DNA of 5,302 nt, from assembly GCA_029263035.1 (NCBI GenBank), contig JAJCYF010000198.1, forward strand, positions 1 to 5,302, in the 5' to 3' direction. The notes under the pieces were generated by a model, which made no database searches, was not told the DNA's origin, and saw nothing but the letters and a program-made list of their open reading frames with translations. The stretch comes from Actinomycetes bacterium (GTDB lineage Bacteria; Actinomycetota; CADDZG01; JAHWKV01). Below, piece after piece: positions 1-5,180 of this stretch (position 1 is the first letter of the stretch; every line of letters begins with the position of its first letter). Position numbers and translations under genes: made by a program.

Positions 1-1111
1 AGTCGTGGGGGCCCGGGCCCGCATCCGGGTGGTACTTAACGGAATAGGCCCGCGCGTCGAGCAGCCCGAAAACCACCACCGTGTTGTCGTTGAGGTTGAG
101 GTGCGTGAGCTCGGCCCGCCCGTGCGGCGTCTGGCCGACCAGCCCTGCCGGGGCACGCCCCTTTGACGGATCGTAGCCGAACGCCGACTCGACCACCGCG
201 AAGTTGTGGTTCTGGGTGGTGATCTCTATCCGGCCGTCCTCCAGCCGGGACACGGGGTGATTGACCCCGTGGTGACCGAACGGAAGCTTGTAGGTGTCGA
301 AACCGGCGGCCCGGGCAAGCAGCTGGTGGCCCAGGCAGATGCCGAAGACCGGGACCTTGCCCAGCAGCCCCTCGATCGCCTCCACGCCGTACTCCACGCT
401 CTCGGGGTCTCCCGGGCCGTTGGAGACGAAAATCCCATCCGGGTGGTCCCGCAGGATGTCCGCCGCGGTCGACCGTGCCGGGTAGACGGTGACCTCGCAC
501 CCCAGGCCGGCCAGCGATCGCAGGATGTTGTGCTTGATGCCGAAGTCGAACGACGCCACCTTGAACCTGGTCTCTCCCTCCGCCGGCCAGACGTACGGCT
601 GCCCGCTGGTGACGGTGCCGATCAGGTCCTCGTCGGAGATGTCCGGCGACTGCCGGGCCCGTTCCGCCAGGGCCGCGGCGTCAGAGTTGGTGGTGGAGAT
701 GACCCCTCGCATGGCGCCCTTGTCCCGCAGGTGGCGGGTGAGCCGGCGGGTGTCGACCTCGGTGATCCCGGCGATACCGTTGGCCTTGAGGTAGTCCTGC
801 AGGCCCCCGGTCGCCCGCCAGCTTGAGTACACCGCGGGCAGGCTGCGGATCACGAACCCGTTTACCCAGGCGGACCGGCTCTCCGGATCTTCGTCGTTGA
901 CGCCGTAGTTGCCGATGTGGGGGTAGGTCATGACCACGATCTGACCCTCGTAGGAGGGGTCGGTGAGCACCTCCTGGTATCCGGTCATACCGGTGTTGAA
1001 GACCACCTCACCCAGGGCGTCGGTCTCGGCGCCCAGTGCCTCGCCGGAGAAGGTCTCCCCGTCCTCCAGAACCAGCAGGGCCGGGCGTACGGTGCGGGTG
1101 TGCGGGCTCAC
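1..1111 (-). CDS. carA: Carbamoyl-phosphate synthase small (glutaminase) subunit, 3' end cut by the window edge
   Basis: CarA hydrolyses glutamine and passes ammonia to the large subunit CarB, which makes carbamoyl phosphate for pyrimidine and arginine synthesis. The window holds 370 codons from a GTG start (1111-1109); the frame is still open at base 1, and about 15-25 C-terminal residues are probably missing by comparison with family length. The N-terminal CPSase domain shows VVFNTGMTGYQEVLTDPSY, TYPHIGNYGVN and the DTRRLTRHLRDKG segment. The class I glutamine amidotransferase domain follows from about residue 185 (VASFDFGIKHNILR), with VSNGPGDP, the nucleophile in FGICLGHQLL (Cys259), ITTQNHNFAV, and the catalytic His361 in KYHPDAGPGPHD. 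The triad acid is Asp363, where the family normally has Glu (HPE); also NHN replaces the usual NHG. The GTG start overlaps the pyrC stop as GTGA, which fixes the start and suggests translational coupling. CarB is expected just beyond the left edge (inference). Confidence 0.97.
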   Translation of the reverse strand, partial: MSPHTRTVRPALLVLEDGETFSGEALGAETDALGEVVFNTGMTGYQEVLTDPSYEGQIVVMTYPHIGNYGVNDEDPESRSAWVNGFVIRSLPAVYSSWRATGGLQDYLKANGIAGITEVDTRRLTRHLRDKGAMRGVISTTNSDAAALAERARQSPDISDEDLIGTVTSGQPYVWPAEGETRFKVASFDFGIKHNILRSLAGLGCEVTVYPARSTAADILRDHPDGIFVSNGPGDPESVEYGVEAIEGLLGKVPVFGICLGHQLLARAAGFDTYKLPFGHHGVNHPVSRLEDGRIEITTQNHNFAVVESAFGYDPSKGRAPAGLVGQTPHGRAELTHLNLNDNTVVVFGLLDARAYSVKYHPDAGPGPHD

Positions 1112-2457
1112 TGCGCCGCCCCGAACGAGGTGCCGACCGAAAGAGCGGCCTCGTACTCCGGCACGATATCGCCGTTGCGGACCACCAGGCTGCCTCCAAA
1201 AACCGTGTGCAGAACTTTGCCTTTCACCTTGCGGCCCTTAAACGGGGTGTTGCGGCTCTTCGACACGAAGGTGGCCGGGTCCACCACCCACTCGGCCGAG
1301 GGGTCGAACACCGTGAGGTTGGCCGGCGAGCCCTCGGCCACCGCCCCCTGCCCGGCAAGCCGCAGGATTCCCGCCGGCACCGAGGTCAGCCGGCGGACCA
1401 GCTCGGCCAGGGTCAGGATGCCCGGGTCGACGATCTCCGAGATCATCAGGGCCAGCGCGGTCTCCAGGCCGATCATGCCCGGAGGCGCCAGCTCAAACTC
1501 CGACTCCTTTTCTTCCCGGGAGTGCGGGGCGTGGTCGGTGGCGATTGCGTCCAGGGTACCGTCGGCCAGTCCTACCCGGCAGGCCTCCATGTCCGAGCTG
1601 GACCTGAGCGGAGGGTTGACCTTGTTGACCGGGTCGAACGACTGAAGCTCGGCGTCGGTGAGGATCAGGTGGTGCGGGGTGACCTCGGCGGTCACCCGCA
1701 CGCCCTGGGCCTTGGCCTGGCGGATCAGCTCCACCGAGCCCTGGGTGGACACGTGCAGCGCGTGGTACCGGACCCCGGTCAGCCGGGCCAGCACCAGGTC
1801 CCGGGCCAGGGCGATGTCCTCGGCTGCCGCCGGCATCCCCTTCAGCCCGAGCAGGTCCGAGTAGTAACCCTCGTGCATCTGCCCGCCCTCGGAGAGCGCC
1901 GCATCGTCGCAGTGCTCGGCACAGATCGCGTCAAAACCTTTGATGTACTCCATCGCCCGGCGCAGGATCCGGGAGTCCTGGACCCCCTTGCCGTCGTCGG
2001 TGAACATGCGGACCCCGGCCGAGCAGGTGACCATCTCACCGATCGGGGTGATGTAGCGGCCCTCCAGGCCCTTGGTCAAAGAGCCGGCGGGGATGACCTC
2101 GCACAGCCCGGCCCGCCGGGCGGCGGCGGCCACCTTGTCGGCAACTGCGGCGTTGTCGCACACCGGGTCGGTGTTGGGCATGGCCCCCACCGCCGTGAAC
2201 CCGCCCCGGGCGGCGGCGGCGGAACCGGTGGCGACCGTCTCCTCGTCCTCGCGGCCGGGCTCCCGAAGGTGGACGTGCAGGTCGATGAACCCCGGGCAGA
2301 TGACCGCGCCGGAGATGTCGATGGTCTCGGCGCCCGTGGCGGTGATGCCGGAGCCGACCTCCACCACCCGGCCCCCGGAAACCCGGACGTCGGCGGTGGT
2401 GTCGGTCCCCGAAAGCGGGTCTATCAGCCGGCCGCCGGTAAACAGGATCTCTGCCAT
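1108..2457 (-). CDS. pyrC: Dihydroorotase, class I (zinc amidohydrolase)
   Basis: PyrC catalyses reversible cyclisation of N-carbamoyl-L-aspartate to dihydroorotate, the third step of UMP synthesis, in the cytoplasm. The 449-residue protein fits the longer class I dihydroorotases rather than the shorter E. coli type. It has an amidohydrolase beta-sandwich edge at the N-terminus (ILFTGGRLIDP), then the metal site DLHVHLREPG (His61, His63, with Arg65 for substrate binding), MPNTDP (Asn95), MFTDDGKG (Asp153), AEHCDD (His182), LHVST (His235) and IATDHAPHS (Asp308, the expected catalytic base). All expected metal ligands are present, so it should be active; the C-terminal part (NLTVFDP, NTPFKG) is also typical. 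The ATG start directly abuts the pyrB stop (TAGATG), preceded by an AG-rich GAGAAGAG that could serve as a weak ribosome binding site. Its TGA overlaps the carA GTG. Hydantoinase or allantoinase relatives share the fold, but the LREPG motif and operon position settle the call. Confidence 0.98.
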   Translation of the reverse strand: MAEILFTGGRLIDPLSGTDTTADVRVSGGRVVEVGSGITATGAETIDISGAVICPGFIDLHVHLREPGREDEETVATGSAAAARGGFTAVGAMPNTDPVCDNAAVADKVAAAARRAGLCEVIPAGSLTKGLEGRYITPIGEMVTCSAGVRMFTDDGKGVQDSRILRRAMEYIKGFDAICAEHCDDAALSEGGQMHEGYYSDLLGLKGMPAAAEDIALARDLVLARLTGVRYHALHVSTQGSVELIRQAKAQGVRVTAEVTPHHLILTDAELQSFDPVNKVNPPLRSSSDMEACRVGLADGTLDAIATDHAPHSREEKESEFELAPPGMIGLETALALMISEIVDPGILTLAELVRRLTSVPAGILRLAGQGAVAEGSPANLTVFDPSAEWVVDPATFVSKSRNTPFKGRKVKGKVLHTVFGGSLVVRNGDIVPEYEAALSVGTSFGAAQ

Positions 2458-3402
2458 CTAGCTCTTCTCACTCGGGGGAAGCTCCTGCGAGCCGCCCAGC
2501 ATCAAAAACATCAGCGAAGCCCTGACCGCGATCCCGTTGGTGACCTGATCGGCAACGATGAACCGCTCCATCTCCGGAAGGTCTCCCGCGATCTCCACCC
2601 CCCGGTTGATCGGACCGGGATGCATGATCAGCGCCTCGGGCTTCATCAACCCCACCCGGCGGTTGTCCAGGCCCCAGAACATCGAGTACTCCCTGAGGCT
2701 GGGGAAGAACTGATCCACCTGGCGCTCCTTTTGGATGCGCAGCAGGTAGACGATGTCCAGCTTGGGCAGCATGGCGTCCAGGTCGGTCGAAACGTCGACC
2801 CCCCAGGACCCCACCGTAACCGGCAGGAGCGTCGGCGGCCCGATGACGGTGACGTGCGCCCCCATCTTGGTCATCGCCTTGATGTTGGAGCGGGCAACCC
2901 GGGAGTGGAAGACATCGCCGACGATGCCTATGTGGAGCCCGTCGATCCGGCCGAACCGCTGCTTGATGGTGTACAGGTCGAGCAGAGCCTGGGTCGGGTG
3001 CTCGTTGGAGCCGTCGCCGGCGTTCAGGACCGAGGCGTCCACCCACTGGCTGAGCCGCTTGGCGGCGCCGCCGGAGGTGTGGCGGACCACGATGGCGTCC
3101 AGCCCCATCGCCTGCAGAGTGAGAGCGGTGTCCTTGAACGACTCGCCTTTGGAGACCGAGGTCTTGGAGTCGGCGGTGAAGGTGATGACGTCGGCACTTA
3201 GCCGCTTGGCCGCCAGCTCGAAGGAGAGCCGGGTGCGGGTGGAGGGTTCGAAGAACAGATTGCAGACGGTGCGGCCTCTGAGAGCCGGCACCTTCTTGAT
3301 GGTGCGGGTTCCGACCTCGCCGAACGAGTCTGCGGTTTTCAGGACGAGGTCGATCTGGTCGGTGCTCAGCTGGTCGATGGAAAGCAGATGTTTAATCATC
3401 AT
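2458..3402 (-). CDS. pyrB: Aspartate carbamoyltransferase, catalytic subunit
   Basis: PyrB transfers the carbamoyl group of carbamoyl phosphate to L-aspartate, the first committed step of pyrimidine synthesis. The protein has 314 residues, usual for the catalytic chain. The carbamoyl-phosphate domain shows FFEPSTRTRLSFE (Ser54, Thr55, Arg56, Arg58), the mobile loop SKTSVSKGES (Lys85), VVRHTSGG (Arg107) and the HPTQALLD site (His134, Gln137). The aspartate domain shows HSRVARSN (Arg167), YLLRIQKER (Arg221, Gln223) and the MHPGPINRG segment. No pyrI regulatory-subunit gene is seen in the window, so control is likely through PyrR at the leader rather than allostery (inference). The first ATG (3402) overlaps the pyrR stop as ATGA; a second ATG follows immediately, so the start is uncertain by one codon. 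A GGGGAGG ribosome binding site lies 10 bases upstream. The stop codon abuts the pyrC ATG with no gap. Confidence 0.98.
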   Translation of the reverse strand: MMIKHLLSIDQLSTDQIDLVLKTADSFGEVGTRTIKKVPALRGRTVCNLFFEPSTRTRLSFELAAKRLSADVITFTADSKTSVSKGESFKDTALTLQAMGLDAIVVRHTSGGAAKRLSQWVDASVLNAGDGSNEHPTQALLDLYTIKQRFGRIDGLHIGIVGDVFHSRVARSNIKAMTKMGAHVTVIGPPTLLPVTVGSWGVDVSTDLDAMLPKLDIVYLLRIQKERQVDQFFPSLREYSMFWGLDNRRVGLMKPEALIMHPGPINRGVEIAGDLPEMERFIVADQVTNGIAVRASLMFLMLGGSQELPPSEKS

Positions 3403-4019
3403 TGGTCGGTTGCCTCCCCTAAGACCCTCGGGTCGTAAATGACTACTGAGTCAACCCCGTCGGTCTCCTTTACATGGACCCGCACCTCCTGCGCTTTGGA
3501 GGTGGGGATGTTCTTGCCGATGAAGTCGGCCCGGATGGGAAGTTCACGGTGCCCCCGGTCGACCAGTACGGCCAGCCGCACCAGGCGGGGGCGGCCGAAG
3601 TCGACGAGCGCATCGATCGCCGCCCGCACCGTGCGGCCGGTATACAGGACGTCGTCCACCAGGACCACGGTCTTGTCGTTCACGTCGAACGGGAAATCGG
3701 TGGTGGAGATGTCCTGGGGGCTGCGAATACCGACATCGTCACGGTAGAAAGAGATGTCCAGCTCTCCCACGGGCGGGGCGGTCTTCTCGATCTCGGCGAT
3801 TCGCTTTGCGATCCGGTAGGCCAGCGGCACCCCCCGCTTGTGGATCCCCACCACGACCAGCTCGCCGGTGCCCCGGTTGCTCTCCAGGATCTCGTGCGCC
3901 ATGCGCACGAGTGCCCGCTTGAAGTCGAGCTCATCGAGTACCACCCAGGCCCTGCCGGTGTCGTCGCCTCCGCCGACCGCAGGGGCCGGCACGGGTTCGG
4001 AGGGAGTGTGGGCGTTCAA
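3399..4019 (-). CDS. pyrR: Bifunctional pyr operon RNA-binding regulator / uracil phosphoribosyltransferase
   Basis: PyrR binds a conserved loop in pyr mRNA when loaded with UMP/UTP and lowers operon expression; many members also make UMP from uracil and PRPP. Seen here are the phosphoribosyltransferase (PRPP) signature VVLVDDVLYTGRT (about residues 118-130), the PyrR segment with DRGHRELPIRAD and IGKNIPTS (about 154-174), and the N-terminal KRALVRMAHEILE helix. The longest frame starts at TTG (4019-4017), giving 206 residues, about 25 more than Bacillus subtilis PyrR; the extra stretch is Pro/Ala/Gly-rich. This TTG has no Shine-Dalgarno of its own, because the U-tract of a terminator precedes it, but it overlaps the stop of a leader ORF as TTGA, which favours start by translational coupling. 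The alternative is an internal GTG (codon 26, 3944-3942), which would give 181 residues, the B. subtilis length, with only a weak AGG upstream. The family call is certain; the start is not. Confidence 0.95.
   Translation of the reverse strand: MNAHTPSEPVPAPAVGGGDDTGRAWVVLDELDFKRALVRMAHEILESNRGTGELVVVGIHKRGVPLAYRIAKRIAEIEKTAPPVGELDISFYRDDVGIRSPQDISTTDFPFDVNDKTVVLVDDVLYTGRTVRAAIDALVDFGRPRLVRLAVLVDRGHRELPIRADFIGKNIPTSKAQEVRVHVKETDGVDSVVIYDPRVLGEATDQ
3413..3419 (-). promoter_or_regulatory. Shine-Dalgarno sequence of pyrB
   Basis: GGGGAGG lies inside the last codons of pyrR, 10 bases before the first of two tandem ATG codons and 13 before the second. It supports the upstream ATG as the pyrB start and gives pyrB its own strong initiation site in addition to the ATGA coupling with pyrR. 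Confidence 0.75.
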
Positions 4020-4069
4020 AAAGAAAAGCCGCCCCAGAAGTTGGGTGCGGCGGCGGTGTGACGACTCAG
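4016..4069 (-). CDS. Putative 17-codon pyr leader peptide, CTG start
   Basis: A short open frame begins at CTG (4069-4067), 8 bases after the GGAG of a strong Shine-Dalgarno (AAAGGAGAG), and encodes (M)SRHTAAAPNFWGGFSF. It ends at TGA (4018-4016), which shares TTGA with the pyrR TTG start in another frame. The frame crosses the whole intrinsic terminator. There is no ATG, GTG or TTG between the Shine-Dalgarno and the terminator, so CTG is the only reasonable start there. The peptide shows no run of regulatory codons and does not look functional as a protein; its likely role is to bring a ribosome across the terminator and hand it to pyrR. A CTG start is rare, and 17 open codons can arise by chance in GC-rich DNA; the Shine-Dalgarno placement and the exact stop/start overlap are the supporting facts. 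Confidence 0.5.
   Translation of the reverse strand: MSRHTAAAPNFWGGFSF
4018..4051 (-). terminator. Intrinsic terminator (attenuator) directly before pyrR
   Basis: The minus strand reads GCCGCACCC, a short loop AACTTCT, then GGGGCGGC and TTTTCTTTTT. The arms pair as eight G-C pairs with one bulged A (4046), plus a possible A-T pair closing the loop. The U-tract (4027-4018) runs straight into the pyrR TTG. Its place between a PyrR-binding loop and the first structural gene identifies it as the pyr attenuator. I see no upstream segment that could pair stably with the 5' arm as a classical antiterminator. Confidence 0.85.
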
Positions 4070-4075
4070 TTTGAG

Positions 4076-4084
4076 CTCTCCTTT
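4076..4084 (-). promoter_or_regulatory. Shine-Dalgarno overlapping the PyrR-binding stem
   Basis: AAAGGAGAG is the strongest ribosome binding site in the leader. Its first five bases (AAAGG, 4084-4080) are also the 3' strand of the lower stem of the PyrR loop, paired with CCTTT at 4111-4107. Stabilising that stem would hide the site. It sits 8 bases (measured from GGAG) before the CTG of the leader ORF and about 60 bases before the pyrR TTG, so it cannot serve pyrR directly. Confidence 0.7.
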
Positions 4085-4111
4085 CTGGCCTCTCGGGACC
4101 AGTCTTAAAGG
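4080..4111 (-). promoter_or_regulatory. PyrR-binding RNA loop (PyrR element)
   Basis: The minus-strand RNA has a lower stem CCTTT/AAAGG, a purine-rich internal bulge (AAGA), an upper stem CTGG/CCAG with one unpaired U, a CC/GG pair and a CGAGA loop. The core GGTCCCGAGAGGCC closely matches the conserved PyrR-binding core (UCCnGAGAGGY) known from Bacillus pyr leaders. Its place about 60 bases before pyrR is the expected one. In Bacillus this loop acts as an anti-antiterminator; in Mycobacterium smegmatis PyrR binding blocks translation. Here the stem covers a Shine-Dalgarno, so the translation-blocking mode is more likely (inference). Confidence 0.88.
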
Positions 4112-4121
4112 TTGAGCGAAG

Positions 4122-4159
4122 CGTTGCGGTGCTGCTGGGAAGTCTCAGCTTCGTTGCGG
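4122..4159 (-). repeat. Short direct repeat and inverted pair in the pyr 5' leader
   Basis: CCGCAACG occurs twice (4159-4152 and 4129-4122), spaced 30 bases start to start. The copies overlap an inverted pair, CGAAGC (4153-4148) and GCTTCG (4122-4117), and a smaller hairpin GCTGAG/CCCAGC (4149-4134, one mismatch) that competes with it. These could fold the 5' end of the leader RNA; no known element is recognised. Confidence 0.35.
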
Positions 4160-4162
4160 ACT

Positions 4163-4191
4163 AGCTTACACGCTGAGCGCCTAGCCCGGAA
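4163..4191 (-). promoter_or_regulatory. Candidate pyr operon promoter
   Basis: The best -10-like hexamer upstream of the PyrR loop is TAAGCT (4168-4163), directly preceded by TG. Seventeen bases further up is TTCCGG (4191-4186), a poor -35 match. It would start RNA near 4156, about 45 bases before the PyrR loop. The match is weak and rests mainly on position and the lack of a better site; transcription from upstream genes is also possible. Confidence 0.3.
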
Positions 4192-4229
4192 TCCATTGGG
4201 TAGATTTGCTCGTATTTAGCGGCCTGCCT

Positions 4230-4628
4230 CTACTCGAGATCCTCCGAAGGCTTTTTCGCAACCGCCCGCCGCTCACGCTCGGCCTTCGGCTGGCGCTCTG
4301 AGAAATAGCCCAGGACTATCGTCAGCATCGGGACCGCCAGGGCGATCACCAGCAGCTGGATGAGCCCGCGAATGGACTCGAACTTCTCCTGGCGCAGGTC
4401 CTGATAGGTCTTCACCGCGTTCTCGTTGCCGACCACCGCCCCCAGCTCCTCTAGAGTCGGCGAGCTGGGCTCCACCTGGTTGACCCCGATGAAGAAGATC
4501 ACACCGATCAGGATGAGGATGCCGACCGCCACGCCGATGCTGATGATGACCAGCAGGTGGCCGGTGACCATGGAGTCGCCGCTGGACTTGCGGTTGCCGC
4601 CGTCCTTGCGGTCCTTGGCGGTTACCAC
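4230..4628 (-). CDS. Small two-helix membrane protein of unknown function
   Basis: I do not recognise this family. The 132-residue frame has a basic, hydrophilic N-terminus (AKDRKDGGNRK), a long hydrophobic helix at about residues 24-49 (HLLVIISIGVAVGILIL...), a polar acidic loop of about 40 residues, a second helix at about 89-110 (IQLLVIALAVPMLTIVLGYF) and a highly charged basic tail (ERQPKAERERRAVAKK). The positive-inside rule places both ends in the cytoplasm and the loop outside (inference). The GTG start at 4628 has no good Shine-Dalgarno. A later ATG (codon 20, 4571-4569) is also poorly served and would remove the basic N-terminus. An upstream ATG at 4657 has a strong site but is out of frame. 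It lies between nusB and the pyr leader, where Streptomyces carries bldD; it is not a BldD-type DNA-binding protein. The GC-rich third positions resemble its neighbours, so it is probably a real gene. Confidence 0.7.
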   Translation of the reverse strand: MVTAKDRKDGGNRKSSGDSMVTGHLLVIISIGVAVGILILIGVIFFIGVNQVEPSSPTLEELGAVVGNENAVKTYQDLRQEKFESIRGLIQLLVIALAVPMLTIVLGYFSERQPKAERERRAVAKKPSEDLE

Positions 4629-4657
4629 GGGCGAGATCTCGGGCTCAAAGGGGCCAT
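4622..4657 (-). other. Upstream ATG mini-ORF / probable displaced start of the membrane-protein gene
   Basis: AAGGAG (4667-4662) lies 4 bases before an ATG (4657-4655) that reads 11 codons, MAPLSPRSRPW, and stops at TAA (4624-4622), overlapping the downstream GTG start by 7 bases. In the frame of the downstream gene the codons just before its GTG have almost all G or C in third position, while the ATG frame is mixed. One extra C in the run at 4653-4650 would join the ATG to the gene, giving MAPFEPEISPVVTAK. So this is either a coupled upstream ORF or the gene's real start separated by a one-base indel, genuine or from sequencing. Confidence 0.45.
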
Positions 4658-4757
4658 GTCACTCCTTGATCGAGTTACTGGATGGTGCCCGGACCGCATG
4701 TTATCAAAACGATTCCAGACCCCTGCTTGTGAAGTTCAACCGATCCGCCGGCGAGCT

Positions 4758-5159
4758 TCAGACCCCCCGGGCGGTCAGCTCGGCTGAAATCGTTCCCAGC
4801 AGGCCGTTCACGAACCGGCTCGAGTCCTCGGTGGAGTAGATCTTCGCCAGCTCCACCGCCTCGTTGATGGCTACCGGCGCCGGGACGTCGTCCAGGTAAA
4901 GCATCTCGAACAACGCCATACGGAGAAGGTTGCGGTCGATAACCGGCATCCGCTCGATGGTCCAGTCCTTGGCGTGGCCGGAGATCAGTTCATCCAACTC
5001 GGTGGCGTGCTCGGCGACGCCTTTGACCAGCTCGGCGGCGAACTGAAAGCCCGGGTTGGCGGAGTAACGCTGGAGGATCTCGCCGGTGGGCAGAGCGCGC
5101 AACTCCTGCTCGTACAAAACATCAAGGGCCAGCTTGCGGGAACCTCTTCGGTGAGCCAC
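4758..5159 (-). CDS. nusB: Transcription antitermination factor NusB
   Basis: NusB, with S10 (NusE), binds the boxA RNA of rRNA leaders and helps RNA polymerase read through terminators; it is a soluble all-helical protein. The 133-residue length is normal. Family features visible are the N-terminal RRGSRKLALDVLYEQEL helix, WTIERMPVIDRNLLRMALFEM in the middle, and the C-terminal signature PAPVAINEAVELAKIYSTED followed by SSRFVNGLLGTI. The GTG start (5159-5157) is the only start before the in-frame efp stop and has AGGG 5 bases upstream. The gene lies 21 bases after efp and probably shares its transcript, the usual pairing in many bacteria. No intrinsic terminator follows it; the CGCCGGCG palindrome after the stop has no U-tract. 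Confidence 0.97.
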   Translation of the reverse strand: MAHRRGSRKLALDVLYEQELRALPTGEILQRYSANPGFQFAAELVKGVAEHATELDELISGHAKDWTIERMPVIDRNLLRMALFEMLYLDDVPAPVAINEAVELAKIYSTEDSSRFVNGLLGTISAELTARGV

Positions 5160-5180
5160 CTCAGCCCTGCGTCGACACGG

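Noticed and set aside
36..500. 154-codon minus-strand frame overlapping carA
   Set aside because: Out-of-frame reading of carA. The carA frame stays open to base 1, and the Arg/Gly/Pro-rich translation has no family features.
206..826. 206-codon plus-strand frame
   Set aside because: Antisense shadow of carA; the minus strand gives continuous CarA with all domain motifs.
917..1645. 242-codon plus-strand frame across the carA-pyrC junction
   Set aside because: It is antisense to two intact overlapping genes and has no recognisable product.
1036..3201. 721-codon open frame on the plus strand
   Set aside because: It lies antisense to pyrC and pyrB, whose motifs are unmistakable. Long antisense frames are expected in GC-rich genes, and its His/Gly/Pro/Arg-rich, low-complexity translation resembles no protein family.
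4065..4075. CTCA-AAC-TGAG mini-hairpin over the leader CTG start
   Set aside because: Only 4 pairs with a 3-base loop; too weak to treat as a regulatory element without comparative support.
4702..4707. TTGATA as a -35 box for a promoter in the nusB/membrane-protein gap (4658-4757)
   Set aside because: No -10-like hexamer occurs at 16-18 bases downstream. GATAAC as a -10 likewise lacks a -35. I see no convincing promoter in this gap.
4746..4753. CGCCGGCG palindrome just after nusB as a terminator
   Set aside because: The stem is too short for a loop and no U-tract follows.
4426..4839. 137-codon plus-strand frame between the membrane protein and nusB
   Set aside because: Antisense to the membrane-protein gene and to the 3' end of nusB, with no ribosome site or family resemblance noticed. 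The membrane-protein strand gives a coherent two-helix topology.
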